The notes beneath the pieces are model-generated. The model searched no databases. It was given only the letters and a program-made list of their open reading frames with translations, and was not told the DNA's origin. Both the position numbers and the translations under genes were made by a program. 64,000 nt of DNA from Nibribacter ruber (GTDB taxonomy: Bacteria; Bacteroidota; Bacteroidia; Cytophagales; Hymenobacteraceae), in NCBI RefSeq assembly GCF_009913235.1, contig NZ_CP047897.1, forward strand, positions 3,781,001 through 3,845,000, in the 5' to 3' direction. Shown one piece after another: positions 51,202 to 60,313 of the stretch. Position 1 is the stretch's first letter. Every line of letters begins with the position of its first letter.

Positions 51202-51205
51202 ATTA

Positions 51206-51856
51206 CTACTTCAACAAGCTACTCTTACGATTGGGTGAAGTGTAATGGAATTGGTTGATGGGCAGTTGTTCGTCGCAGAAGTTGTATTCATGGGGTACGT
51301 TGGACCCAATGATGACCAGTCTGTCTTTGCGGTTCTGCGCCAGGTGTTCCAGATACCACGCCACGCCAGCCTGGTCCAGGTTGGTGGTAGGTTCGTCTAA
51401 GAGGAGAAAGGGAGTGTCTGAGTAGATGGCAAGGCCTAGCTTGAGGCGTTGGCGCATGCCTGAGGAGAAATCACGGACCAGCTTGTGCTTTGCTTTTTGA
51501 AGTTGCAAAACGTCGGGTAGCTGTTGGGCGGTGATGCTCCGAAGGCCCTTGAAGCGGGTGTGAAACTGAATCATCTCTTCCAGGGTCAACTCCTCCAGTA
51601 AGTCTTGGTAAGGAGCGGCCAGGGAGAGGTGGTGGTATACTTGTTCTACCAGAAGTGGCTTGCCACCGATAGAATAAGCGATTTCCCCTTCAGAAAGCAG
51701 TTGAAAGCCGCTGAGCAGAGACAATAAAGTGGATTTCCCGGAGCCGTTGTGCCCTAAGATGGCGTATGCCTTTCCAGACACAAACTCATAGGACAGATTC
51801 CGAAAAATCCACTCGTAATTATAGCGTTTGCCAACAGACGTTAGCTTAATCTGCAT
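51206..51856 (-). CDS. ABC transporter ATP-binding protein
   Basis: A 216-residue ATPase from ATG 51856. Walker A GHNGSGKS at 35-42, signature FSSGMRQRLKLGLAI and Walker B PFLLLDEPTTNLD are complete, and a Q-loop is present. The permease partner is not next to it; the preceding gene is lpxA and the two overlap by 11 bp, so it is the last gene of the lpx operon. Its substrate is unknown. The position suggests envelope lipid work, but ATPases of this small size serve many systems. Confidence 0.87.
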   Translation of the reverse strand: MQIKLTSVGKRYNYEWIFRNLSYEFVSGKAYAILGHNGSGKSTLLSLLSGFQLLSEGEIAYSIGGKPLLVEQVYHHLSLAAPYQDLLEELTLEEMIQFHTRFKGLRSITAQQLPDVLQLQKAKHKLVRDFSSGMRQRLKLGLAIYSDTPFLLLDEPTTNLDQAGVAWYLEHLAQNRKDRLVIIGSNVPHEYNFCDEQLPINQFHYTSPNRKSSLLK

Positions 51857-52634
51857 CCCGTTGATAGCCTTTGATGATGCCACGGCCCGAGTCACGGACA
51901 AAATTCAGGATTTCGTCACGCTCTGGGCTAGGAGAGATTTCCAGTTCAATCTTGTCTACGGCGGCGGCGTTGTTCAAGCCGCTCATATACAGAATGCGGT
52001 AAATCTGCTGTATTTCGTTGATCTGTTCGTTGGTGTAGCCTCTGCGGCGCAGGCCAATAGAGTTTACCCCGGCATAGGACAAAGGCTCACGCGCCGCTTT
52101 CACAAACGGCGGAACGTCTTTTCTAATCAAAGATCCGCCAGAGACCATGGCATGTGCGCCAATCTTGGCAAACTGGTGCACGGCGCTGGCTCCGCTGATG
52201 ATGGCATAATCTCCCATGACCACGTGGCCGGCCATCTGCACGGCGTTGCCCATGATGCAGTTGTTGCCAATGATGCAGTCATGCGCTACGTGGGCATAGG
52301 CCATGATCAGGCAGTTGCTGCCCACCACGGTTTTCATGCGGTCCACGGTGCCTCGGCTAACGGTCACGCATTCACGTATCACGGTGCCGTCCCCAATGAA
52401 GGTAAGGGTGTCTTCGCCGGCAAATTTCAAGTCCTGCGGAATGGAAGAGATTACCGCCCCCGGAAAAATCTTGCAGTTCTTGCCTATGCGGGCGCCCTCC
52501 ATGATGGTCACGTTAGGGCCAATCCAGGTGCCTTCCCCAATCTCCACATTCTTGTAAATGCTAGTGAACGGTTCAATGACAACGTTCTGGGCTATTTTAG
52601 CCTCGGGGTGGATGTATGCGAGGGGCTGATTCAT
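51846..52634 (-). CDS. lpxA: UDP-N-acetylglucosamine acyltransferase
   Basis: A 262-residue LpxA, the first lipid A enzyme, adding a hydroxyacyl chain to UDP-GlcNAc. The left-handed beta helix of hexapeptide repeats is evident (IAQNVVIEPFTSIYKNVEIG), and AYAHVAHDCIIGNNCIM holds the catalytic His. The C-terminal helical domain has GLRRRGYTNEQINEIQQIYR. Its start overlaps the lpxC/fabZ stop by four bases, so it is tightly coupled. Confidence 0.96.
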   Translation of the reverse strand: MNQPLAYIHPEAKIAQNVVIEPFTSIYKNVEIGEGTWIGPNVTIMEGARIGKNCKIFPGAVISSIPQDLKFAGEDTLTFIGDGTVIRECVTVSRGTVDRMKTVVGSNCLIMAYAHVAHDCIIGNNCIMGNAVQMAGHVVMGDYAIISGASAVHQFAKIGAHAMVSGGSLIRKDVPPFVKAAREPLSYAGVNSIGLRRRGYTNEQINEIQQIYRILYMSGLNNAAAVDKIELEISPSPERDEILNFVRDSGRGIIKGYQRDAD

Positions 52635-54025
52635 ACGTCTTTTCTTACGATGCTAGCAGACATTTCTGCTTCCATTACCAATTGGCCGGCCACAAACGCC
52701 TGACCTTGCATTTTTGCGATACCGCGCTTAATTGGAGCCAACAGCTCGCATTTAAAGATAATGGTATCTCCGGGAATAACCTTTCTCCGGAACCTGCATT
52801 TGTCAATGCCTAGGAAATAAGTCCAGTAATTCTCTGGGTCCGGCACGGTGTTCAACACCAAAATACCGCCCGTCTGCGCCATGGCCTCAATCTGAATCAC
52901 GCCTGGCAACACGGGGTTACCCGGAAAGTGGCCCTGAAAGAATTGCTCGTTCATGGTCACGTTCTTGATACCCGTCACCGTGGTTTCATCCAGATGAATG
53001 ATTTTATCAATCAGCAGGAAGGGATAGCGGTGAGGTAAAGTCTGTGAGATGCGGTTGATGTCCATCACCGGTGTCTTCTTAGGATCATACACAGGTGTGT
53101 TCTTAACCGACGTCTCTTTGATGTATTTCTTTATTTTTTTGGCGAAGGCCACATTGGAGGCATGACCCGGGCGCGCAGCCAGAATCTGTCCTTTCAACGG
53201 CCGGCCTACCAGGGCCAGGTCACCAATTAAGTCAAGGAGTTTATGACGAGCGGGCTCGTTTCTGTAGCGCAGGTCAACATTGTTGAGGATACCTTCTTTC
53301 TTTACCTCTACTTTAGGCTTTTTAAGCAGGTCAGACAGGTAATCCAGTTCATTGTCTTCTACCACGCGGTCTACCACCACAATGGCGTTGCTTAGGTCAC
53401 CGCCTTTGATGAGGTTCTGCTTGTACAGCATTTCCAGCTCATGTAAGAAGCAGAAGGTGCGGCAAGAGGCAATCTCGTCTTTAAACTGAGAAATGTCAGT
53501 TAAAGAAGCGTGCTGAGAACCCAGAACCGGAGAATGGTAGTCTACCATCACGGTCACGCGGTAATCATCCAACGGAAGAATGGCGATTTCTGTCTCGCGG
53601 GCACCGTCTCTGAACCTGATTTCCTCTGGCACCTCAAAGAAGTTACGCAGGGCATTCTGTTCTTCCAGGCCCACTTCCATCAAAGGCTGCACAAACAGAA
53701 TAGAGCTACCGTCCATGATAGGAGGCTCGGGGCCGTCTAACTGAATAAGGACGTTGTCAATCTCTAAGCCTACCAATGCCGCCAAAACGTGCTCCACGGT
53801 ATTGACGCGGGCACCGTTCTGCTCAATGGTAGTCCCTCTGGAAAGGTCTACCACGTTGTCTACGTCAGCGTCTACAATGGGCTGCTCAGGTAAATCAACG
53901 CGCTGGAACTTGTACCCGTGGTTAATGGGGGCAGGCAAAAAGGTCATGTTGGAGATGACCCCTGTATGCAATCCAATACCAGAAACCGTCACCGGTGCTT
54001 TAATGGTATGCTGTTTATCGTTCAT
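52631..54025 (-). CDS. lpxC/fabZ: Bifunctional LpxC/FabZ
   Basis: A 464-residue fusion typical of Bacteroidota. Residues 1-310 are LpxC, the zinc deacetylase of lipid A synthesis (VSGIGLHTG, His79 in NTVEHVLAAL, PPIMDGSS). Residues about 320-464 are FabZ, the 3-hydroxyacyl-ACP dehydratase (ISQTLPHRYPFLLIDKI, GHFPGNPVLPGVIQIEAMAQ). LpxC and FabZ use the same 3-hydroxyacyl-ACP pool, so the fusion balances lipid A against fatty acids. It follows lpxD by 31 bp and overlaps lpxA by 4. Confidence 0.96.
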   Translation of the reverse strand: MNDKQHTIKAPVTVSGIGLHTGVISNMTFLPAPINHGYKFQRVDLPEQPIVDADVDNVVDLSRGTTIEQNGARVNTVEHVLAALVGLEIDNVLIQLDGPEPPIMDGSSILFVQPLMEVGLEEQNALRNFFEVPEEIRFRDGARETEIAILPLDDYRVTVMVDYHSPVLGSQHASLTDISQFKDEIASCRTFCFLHELEMLYKQNLIKGGDLSNAIVVVDRVVEDNELDYLSDLLKKPKVEVKKEGILNNVDLRYRNEPARHKLLDLIGDLALVGRPLKGQILAARPGHASNVAFAKKIKKYIKETSVKNTPVYDPKKTPVMDINRISQTLPHRYPFLLIDKIIHLDETTVTGIKNVTMNEQFFQGHFPGNPVLPGVIQIEAMAQTGGILVLNTVPDPENYWTYFLGIDKCRFRRKVIPGDTIIFKCELLAPIKRGIAKMQGQAFVAGQLVMEAEMSASIVRKDV

Positions 54026-54056
54026 GCGGCACTAAATAGGTAAAGAGGGGTCAAAG

Positions 54057-55079
54057 TTAACGCTTTTCTCTGAGTTCATCTACCTGTTTCTGTAGCTCGG
54101 GCAGTTTACGGAAGACAGCCATAGCCCGCAGGTTTTGTTTATAGTCAAAAGCAGGCGCTCCCTGTACGAAAGTGCCCTCCTCTTTTATATTTTTAGAGAT
54201 GCCTGATTTAGCGCCTACAATGGTTCTGTCTGCAATGCTCACATGGCCTACCACGCCTACCTGCCCGGCAATGGTGCAGTAGTTGCCTACTTTAGAAGAA
54301 CCCGCAAAAGCAGTCTGAGCGGCTACCACTGTGTGTCTGCCAATCTCTACGTTATGGGCCACCTGCACCAGATTGTCAATCTTGGTACCGGTCCTGATGA
54401 TGGTAGAGCCCATGGTAGCACAGTCTACCGTAGTGTTGGCGCCAATGCTCACATGGTCTTCTATCACCACATTGCCAATCTGCGGAATTGTTTTGTAGCT
54501 ACCGTCCTTTTGCGGCGCGAAGCCAAACCCGTCACTACCTAAGACGGCGCCAGCGTGCACAGAGCAGGAACTGCCAATGACGGTGTCTGGGTAGATTTTT
54601 ACGCCGGCATAAATGACCGTATTGTCGCCGATGGTGACGTTATCGCCTATGTAAGCTTGAGGGTAGATGTGGACGTTCTTGCCAATCTTACAGTTCTTGC
54701 CAATGTAAGAGAATGCCCCGCGGTAATGATTGGGACCAATGCTGGAATTCTCACCCAAATAGCAAGGCTCTTCCACGCCCGCGCGCATAGAGGCCAAGGC
54801 TTGTTGGTAGACTTCTAATAAGGTAGAAAAAGCGCTGTACGGGTCCTCTACCAAGATAAGGTTGGTGGCAACAGCCTGTTTTACCTCAAGGGTTTTGGAC
54901 ACAATCACGGCAGAAGCGCCAGTGGTGTACAAAAAGGGCTCATACTTGGGATTAGACAAGAAAGAAAGCGACCCAGGGGTGCCTTCTTCAATCTTGGCAA
55001 GTCTGTTTACCGTGGCCTGACCGTCTCCCTGCACCTGCCCTTGGAGTAAATCAGCTATTTGTTGTACTGTAAATTCCAT
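54057..55079 (-). CDS. lpxD: UDP-3-O-acylglucosamine N-acyltransferase
   Basis: A 340-residue LpxD, adding the second acyl chain in lipid A synthesis. The N-terminal uridine-binding domain (TVQQIADLLQGQVQGD, SLSFLSNPKYEPFLYTT) is followed by a beta helix of hexapeptide repeats (GENSSIGPNHYRGAFSYIGK) and the catalytic His region NLVQVAHNVEIGRHTVVAAQ. The C-terminal helix forms the trimer tail. It is the first gene of the lpx operon. Confidence 0.96.
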   Translation of the reverse strand: MEFTVQQIADLLQGQVQGDGQATVNRLAKIEEGTPGSLSFLSNPKYEPFLYTTGASAVIVSKTLEVKQAVATNLILVEDPYSAFSTLLEVYQQALASMRAGVEEPCYLGENSSIGPNHYRGAFSYIGKNCKIGKNVHIYPQAYIGDNVTIGDNTVIYAGVKIYPDTVIGSSCSVHAGAVLGSDGFGFAPQKDGSYKTIPQIGNVVIEDHVSIGANTTVDCATMGSTIIRTGTKIDNLVQVAHNVEIGRHTVVAAQTAFAGSSKVGNYCTIAGQVGVVGHVSIADRTIVGAKSGISKNIKEEGTFVQGAPAFDYKQNLRAMAVFRKLPELQKQVDELREKR

Positions 55080-55217
55080 GGGGTAAAGTTACAGAAACAA
55101 TTTATTTTATGCTTTGCTCTGGCCGGGCAACTGGTGTCCGGTTGGGAAGGGAATAGGAGTAGAAGCCGTCTGGCGAGCCCTGGCGTAAAGAATTACCTAT
55201 TGATAAGTAATGGCAAA

Positions 55218-55634
55218 TTAGGTGAATAAAGGCTCTTTTTTCTGCTTTAGCCAATCCAGGGCTTCTTCTTTGTTGGTGAAGTTTTCTAGCCGCACAGTAA
55301 ACTGGGTTTCTTTCCTGGCCTGCTGTACGCTGTTTTCCCGGCTGCCGCTGCCCGTTTGTATACGGGCCAGTTTTTCCAGCCGCGTGGTCATGAGATTGGT
55401 GCCGAATTCTTTTAGCAGGACAGTGTATTCTTCGGTTTGTACTTCCAGGTTTGTTTTGGAGGCATCAATCAAGAGACGCTTAATGTCATAGTTCTTGATA
55501 TGATCTACCAGTATTTGTAGAGCCTGTTTTATCTCCGGCATCACAAACGCCTGTATATCGGGCCACTCTACAAACAAAATGTCTGTAGAGGGTTCATAGT
55601 CTAAGGTGAGCAAGCCGTTCTGGAAAATAATCAT
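55218..55634 (-). CDS. Small STAS/SpoIIAA-like hypothetical protein
   Basis: A 138-residue protein. The N-terminal half (LTLDYEPSTDILFVEWP, then KQALQILVDHIKNYDIKRLLIDASKTN) looks like a SpoIIAA/STAS fold with the DASK loop. The C-terminal part (NFTNKEEALDWLKQKKEP) resembles the end of STAS-like proteins in this phylum. It lies 21 bp after the HD gene and may share its transcript. Function unknown. Confidence 0.72.
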   Translation of the reverse strand: MIIFQNGLLTLDYEPSTDILFVEWPDIQAFVMPEIKQALQILVDHIKNYDIKRLLIDASKTNLEVQTEEYTVLLKEFGTNLMTTRLEKLARIQTGSGSRENSVQQARKETQFTVRLENFTNKEEALDWLKQKKEPLFT

Positions 55635-55655
55635 TTTGGTAAGGAAGCCTTAATA

Positions 55656-56885
55656 TTAAGAGGCAATCTCTTTAGGGTAGCAGACGTAGTACTTCTCCAC
55701 TTTCTTGCTCAGTGCCTGGATGTTGGGCAGATCAGAGGCTTGGGCCACATCCACTATCAGACTCTGCTTGGTGAGCACATTGATGGTCTCTCCCACAGAA
55801 TCATAGGCGTTGTTGCTGATTTTGCCTGTCACTACCAGGTAATGCGCCTCTTCGGCGGGAACATGGAACTGCTCCATGGCCAGTTCGCGCACGCCTTCTA
55901 AGAACTCTATCTCAAACGGAGTTGGGGATAAGATGATTTTGAACAACTTGCGCTCCAACAAACAGACAGAAAGGTAGCTCAGAATCTGGTCTGGGTGCTC
56001 AGCCCATTGTTTGATGCCGCCCCAAATGTCATAGTCATCCAAGGCAATAAACTTTTTCAAGATACTTGGGTCGCGCTCAAAATCCAGAATGGAGAAAGAC
56101 TCACCCAAGAAGAAAGTCAACGCAGGGCTGGCGGGCACCGGAATGCCTTGCTGGGTCAACTCGCGGGCGCGTTGCATCACTTTCATGACCATCTGCTCGG
56201 CAGAGGTCACGGTTTTGTGCATGTACACCTGCCAGTACATGAGGCGGCGGCTTACCAAGAAGCTTTCAATAGAGTAAATGCCTTTCTCTTCTACTACTAG
56301 CTGGTCTTCGGCTACGTTCAGCATCTTCAATAAACGGTCTGCGCCAATCAAACCTTCAGAGACACCCGTATAAAAAGAGTCGCGGTTCAGGTAATCTAGG
56401 CGGTCTACGTCCAGTTGGCTGGACACCAGTTGGTGAAAGAAATGACGCTCGTAGCTGTCTGTGAAGATGTCAATGGCCAGTTGCAGCTTGCCGTCAAACT
56501 CCTCGTTGAGCAATTGCATGATGTGCAAAGAAATCTGCTCATGCGGCACCTGGTCAAAAATAGCGTGCTCCAGGGCATGAGAAAAAGGTCCGTGCCCCAC
56601 GTCATGCAAGAGAATGGCCGCCATAGAGGCCTCACATTCCTTGTCAGAAATACGGTTATCTTTACCGCTCAGGCTCTGGATGGCAATGCTCATCAAGTGC
56701 ATAGCGCCCAAGGCATGGTGAAACCGCGTATGCAGCGCCCCAGGGTAGACAAACTCTGTAAGGCCTAATTGCTTAATGCGTCTAAGACGCTGAAAGTACG
56801 GGTGTTGGATGATGTCAAACAGCAGCTCAGAGGGGACCGTGATGAAGCCGTAGACTGGGTCGTTGAAGATTTTTTTCTTATTCAA
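55656..56885 (-). CDS. HD-domain phosphohydrolase
   Basis: A 409-residue HD superfamily protein, of the group that includes dNTP triphosphohydrolases. The metal ligands are His56/57 (RFHHALGAMH), His94-Asp95 (ILLHDVGHGPFSHALE) and a distant Asp in VDRLDYLNRDSFYTG. The start is TTG (NKKKIFNDPVYGFITVP), as for close relatives. It probably hydrolyses nucleotides, but the substrate is not provable from sequence. Divergent from porX. Confidence 0.9.
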   Translation of the reverse strand: MNKKKIFNDPVYGFITVPSELLFDIIQHPYFQRLRRIKQLGLTEFVYPGALHTRFHHALGAMHLMSIAIQSLSGKDNRISDKECEASMAAILLHDVGHGPFSHALEHAIFDQVPHEQISLHIMQLLNEEFDGKLQLAIDIFTDSYERHFFHQLVSSQLDVDRLDYLNRDSFYTGVSEGLIGADRLLKMLNVAEDQLVVEEKGIYSIESFLVSRRLMYWQVYMHKTVTSAEQMVMKVMQRARELTQQGIPVPASPALTFFLGESFSILDFERDPSILKKFIALDDYDIWGGIKQWAEHPDQILSYLSVCLLERKLFKIILSPTPFEIEFLEGVRELAMEQFHVPAEEAHYLVVTGKISNNAYDSVGETINVLTKQSLIVDVAQASDLPNIQALSKKVEKYYVCYPKEIAS

Positions 56886-57020
56886 GATAACTAAGTTCTT
56901 CTGTGTCCGTTGTCGGTAATTGTATAGTTGTGCGATTTATACGGAAGAACCCCCTGTAAGGAGGCGTTTTGCGTGCCGCACAATCCCCCAGCCAACACAT
57001 AAAATGAAAAAAATATAGCC

Positions 57021-58583
57021 ATGCAAAGATATACTATTTTGTGGGCGGATGATGAGATTGACCTGCTCAAGCCTCATATTCTCTTTTTACAAGAACGCGA
57101 CTATGACGTGACGCCCGTGAACAGCGGCGCCGATGCCATAGAGAAGGTTCAGGAACAAAACTTCGACATTGTTTTCTTAGACGAGAACATGCCCGGCATC
57201 TCTGGCCTGGAGGCGCTCTCTGAGATTAAAGCCCTTAGACCGCTGTTGCCGGTGGTCATGATTACCAAAAGCGAGGAAGAGCACATCATGGAAGAGGCCA
57301 TCGGCTCCAAGATTGCCGACTACCTCATCAAGCCCATCAACCCCAACCAAATCCTGCTCTCAGTTAAAAGGATTCTGGACAACCGCCGTCTGGTAGAAGA
57401 GAAAACCAATAGCTCCTATCAGCGCGACTTCAGGATGCTGGGCATGGCCTTCGGCGAGCGCCTGAATTACCAAGAGTGGGCCGATGTCTACAAGAAACTG
57501 GTGTACTGGGAACTGGAGATTGCTGAGACCGAGGGTAAAAGCATGGCCGACGTGATTAACATGCAGAAGGACGAAGCCAACACCAATTTTGCTAAGTTCA
57601 TCATGGATAACTATGAGGAGTGGGTGAACGATGAGACGGATGAAATTCCGTTGATGAGCCACAAGCTCTTCAAAGACCGCGTCTTCCCGATGATGAAGGA
57701 AAGCGACACGCCTATTTACTTTGTCTTGATAGATAACCTGCGCTATGACCAGTGGAAGGTCTTGGAGCCCATCATCACCGACTACTTCAATGTAGAAAGT
57801 GAAGAGATGTACTACTCCATTCTGCCTACCACCACTGCCTACGCCCGCAACGCCATATTCTCAGGCATGCTTCCCGCAGAAATCGCCAAGAAATACCCTA
57901 ACCTATGGGTGTCTGATGACGAGGAAGAAGGCAAAAACATGCACGAAGAGGATTTTCTGGAGATACAGTTGCAGCAGAACAACATCAAAGAGAAGTTCAG
58001 CTACAATAAAATCACCAACATCACAGCAGGTAAAGAACTGGTAGCCAAGATGAACAACCTGGAGTCTAACAAACTCAACGTGATTGTTTACAACTTCGTG
58101 GACATGCTCTCCCATGCGCGCACAGACATGCAAATGATTAGAGAACTAGCCGCCGATGAGGCTGCTTACCGTTCTTTGACGCGTTCCTGGTTCATGCACT
58201 CGCCGTTGTTTGATACCTTAAAAGCCATCGCAGAGAAAAAGGGCCGCTTAATCATCACCACAGATCACGGCACGGTGCGCGTCAAGAAGCCTTTTAAAAT
58301 TATTGGCGACCGCAACACCAACACCAACCTGCGCTACAAGCACGGCAAGAATCTGGGCTTTACAGAGAAGGATGTATTGGTATGCCGCAAGCCAGAGCGC
58401 TTCCATCTGCCCAAGGCCAATGTATCTACCGCTTATGTGTTTGCCATGAACGACGACTTCTTTGCTTACCCTAATAATTATAACTATTACGTCAACTACT
58501 ACAAAGACACCTTCCAGCACGGGGGCGTCTCTTTAGAAGAAACCATTATTCCATTTGTCACCCTTAGCTCTAAAAATGCCTGA
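57021..58583 (+). CDS. porX: PorX: response regulator with PglZ domain (T9SS regulator)
   Basis: A 520-residue PorX. The receiver domain (1-120) has the acidic pair Asp10-Asp11, phosphoacceptor Asp54 (VFLDENMP), Thr82 and Lys104. After a helical linker comes a PglZ/alkaline-phosphatase-like domain with Asp238 (LIDNLRYDQW), Thr272 in LPTTTAYARN, Asp361/His365 and Asp415/His416 (IITTDHGT), the expected metal site. In P. gingivalis PorX with PorY and SigP controls the type IX secretion system. Here it would control T9SS cargo such as the S8 protease at 13947. Its stop overlaps tsaE by 8 bp. Confidence 0.96.
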   Translation: MQRYTILWADDEIDLLKPHILFLQERDYDVTPVNSGADAIEKVQEQNFDIVFLDENMPGISGLEALSEIKALRPLLPVVMITKSEEEHIMEEAIGSKIADYLIKPINPNQILLSVKRILDNRRLVEEKTNSSYQRDFRMLGMAFGERLNYQEWADVYKKLVYWELEIAETEGKSMADVINMQKDEANTNFAKFIMDNYEEWVNDETDEIPLMSHKLFKDRVFPMMKESDTPIYFVLIDNLRYDQWKVLEPIITDYFNVESEEMYYSILPTTTAYARNAIFSGMLPAEIAKKYPNLWVSDDEEEGKNMHEEDFLEIQLQQNNIKEKFSYNKITNITAGKELVAKMNNLESNKLNVIVYNFVDMLSHARTDMQMIRELAADEAAYRSLTRSWFMHSPLFDTLKAIAEKKGRLIITTDHGTVRVKKPFKIIGDRNTNTNLRYKHGKNLGFTEKDVLVCRKPERFHLPKANVSTAYVFAMNDDFFAYPNNYNYYVNYYKDTFQHGGVSLEETIIPFVTLSSKNA

Positions 58584-59043
58584 CCCATTGGTGCAGGAAC
58601 GCACCCTACAGATTTCCTCTAAAGCAGAGCTTCCAAAAGCTGCCGCTGATTTTTTGGCATTTATCGGTCAAAAAAGAATAATTTTGTTTGAAGGCGAGAT
58701 GGCGGCGGGTAAAACCACGTTTATCAAGGCGATATGTGCAGCCAAAGGCGTGCAAGAGCACGTAAGCAGTCCCACATTTGCCTTGGTGAATGAGTATGAG
58801 GCCGCCCGTGGCGAGGTCATTTACCATTTCGATTTCTATCGGATTGACGACCCCGCCGAAGCTCTGGACATTGGAGTGCTAGAATATTTCCATTCCGGCA
58901 ATCTGTGTCTGATTGAGTGGCCATCCAAAATTGAGAACCTGTTGCCAGAAGAAGGTGTTATAGTATCCATTGCCACCGGCCCGCAGGACGAAGCGCGTAC
59001 CATACAGATGAGAGTTTATGGAGGAAATGACGGAAAAGCCTAG
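58576..59043 (+). CDS. tsaE: tRNA N6-threonylcarbamoyladenosine protein TsaE
   Basis: A 155-residue TsaE, an ATPase needed for t6A modification of tRNA. The Walker A motif GEMAAGKTT is at 40-48, followed by HVSSPTFALVNEYEA, YHFDFYRI and LIEWPSKIE, all characteristic. I start at ATG 58576, which overlaps the porX stop. A longer frame from 58555 lies further inside porX. It overlaps the start of the alanine dehydrogenase by 26 bp. Confidence 0.94.
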   Translation: MPDPLVQERTLQISSKAELPKAAADFLAFIGQKRIILFEGEMAAGKTTFIKAICAAKGVQEHVSSPTFALVNEYEAARGEVIYHFDFYRIDDPAEALDIGVLEYFHSGNLCLIEWPSKIENLLPEEGVIVSIATGPQDEARTIQMRVYGGNDGKA

Positions 59044-60259
59044 CACTGGATTTGAGGCCCTTACCAAGGCCACTGCCCGTAGTCTAATGCCCAAAGAGTC
59101 TATGCTGGCCGTGGAAACGCGCAAGCGCAACCTCTTCATCGGCATCCCGAAGGAGTCTTCTCTGCAAGAGAACCGCATTGGCCTTACCCCAGAATCTGTG
59201 AAGCAACTGGTAGACCAAGGCCACGAGATCTGGATAGAATCCGGGGCTGGGGGCCCTTCTAAATACTCTGACCATGAATTTTCAGAGGCCGGTGCGCAGA
59301 TTGTATATTCCACCAAAGAAATCTACGAGGCCGACATCGTTTTGAAGATTGCCCCACCTACGCTGGAGGAGATGGAATACTTCAGGCCGGGGCAGACGCT
59401 TATCTCTGCCTTGCAGATAGGAAGCCTCACTTCTGAGTACATTGGGGCCCTTAGTCGCAAGAAAATAAGCGCCATCTCCTTTGAGCTCCTCAAAGACAAG
59501 TCTGAGTCCAGACCCGTCGTAAGAGCCATGAGTGAGATTGCCGGAAGTACCGTCATGCTGATTGCCGCTGAATACTTAAGCAGTGGAAAAGAAGGCAAAG
59601 GCGTTATTTTGGGCGGAATCACTGGTGTGCCACCGTCCAAAGTAGTCATCATTGGCGCCGGTACCGTTGCAGAGTATGCTACACGTGCGGCTTTAGGTCT
59701 AGGTGCCGAAGTAAAGGTTTTTGACAACCATCTGTACAAACTAAGAAGGCTGAAGCATAACGTCAACGCGCAGATTTTCACCTCCACGCTAGACAATACC
59801 ATCCTGCACAAAGAGATACAAGACGCAGACGTGGTGATTGGCGCCGTCACTGCTGAAGAAGGCCAAGTTCCTTGTATGATTGCTGAAGAAGTGGTAGCCA
59901 AGATGACCCCCGGATCTGTGATCATTGACGTGAGTATTGATGAAGGCGGCTGTTTTGAAACCTCAGAGATGACTACCCATAACCGCCCGGTGTACCGCAA
60001 GTATGACGTGATTCATTACTGCGTTCCCAACATCCCATCCCGCGTACCCCGCACCGCTACCAAAGCCCTGAGCAATATCTTCACACCCATGTTCCTGGAA
60101 ATCTCTAAGCATGGCGGCATCAACGAGGTGCTGTTCACCCATGAACACTACCGTAGCGGCGTCTATATCTACAAAGGAAGCCTCACTAACGCCGCCATCG
60201 CCAAGAAATTCAACATGCGATACAAGGAGTTGAGTTTGATGATTGCCGTGCGTAACTAG
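59018..60259 (+). CDS. ald: Alanine dehydrogenase
   Basis: A 413-residue NAD-dependent dehydrogenase of the alanine dehydrogenase/PNT family. N-terminal IGIPKESSLQENRIGLTPES, substrate region FELLKDKSESRPVVRAMSEIAG, nucleotide-binding VVIIGAGTVAEYATRAALGLGA and PGSVIIDVSIDEGG with HYCVPNIPSRVPRTAT are typical. It interconverts alanine and pyruvate plus ammonia. A 5' extension of about 40 residues precedes the core, as is common here. Another in-frame ATG nine bases on is an equally possible start. Third gene of the porX-tsaE-ald unit. Confidence 0.93.
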   Translation: MEEMTEKPSTGFEALTKATARSLMPKESMLAVETRKRNLFIGIPKESSLQENRIGLTPESVKQLVDQGHEIWIESGAGGPSKYSDHEFSEAGAQIVYSTKEIYEADIVLKIAPPTLEEMEYFRPGQTLISALQIGSLTSEYIGALSRKKISAISFELLKDKSESRPVVRAMSEIAGSTVMLIAAEYLSSGKEGKGVILGGITGVPPSKVVIIGAGTVAEYATRAALGLGAEVKVFDNHLYKLRRLKHNVNAQIFTSTLDNTILHKEIQDADVVIGAVTAEEGQVPCMIAEEVVAKMTPGSVIIDVSIDEGGCFETSEMTTHNRPVYRKYDVIHYCVPNIPSRVPRTATKALSNIFTPMFLEISKHGGINEVLFTHEHYRSGVYIYKGSLTNAAIAKKFNMRYKELSLMIAVRN

Positions 60260-60313
60260 AAGCAGGATTTTCAGGATTGCTTTCGATTTTTCAGGATTGG
60301 ATTATCATATTTT

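Larger units (their letters stand above)
50345..51205. other. 861-bp gene-free repeat island
   Basis: The longest gap in the window. It contains a terminator (50361-50401), palindromes 22, 23 and 24, a GTTGGTGTTCTCACCAACGA palindrome (50507-50526), word repeats (50581-50613, 51097-51126), a GCGGATTCTCCCCTTGAGGA block (50630-50707), a CTTTTCTCCTTGATGAGAAA palindrome (50783-50806) and a GTCTCTTTTCCCTCGG-type piece (50936-50998). Short ORFs here are repeats read in frame. Confidence 0.75.

Noticed and set aside
51828-52703. 291-residue plus-strand ORF opposite lpxA
   Set aside because: The His/Ala/Gly-rich product is the antisense of the hexapeptide repeats in lpxA.
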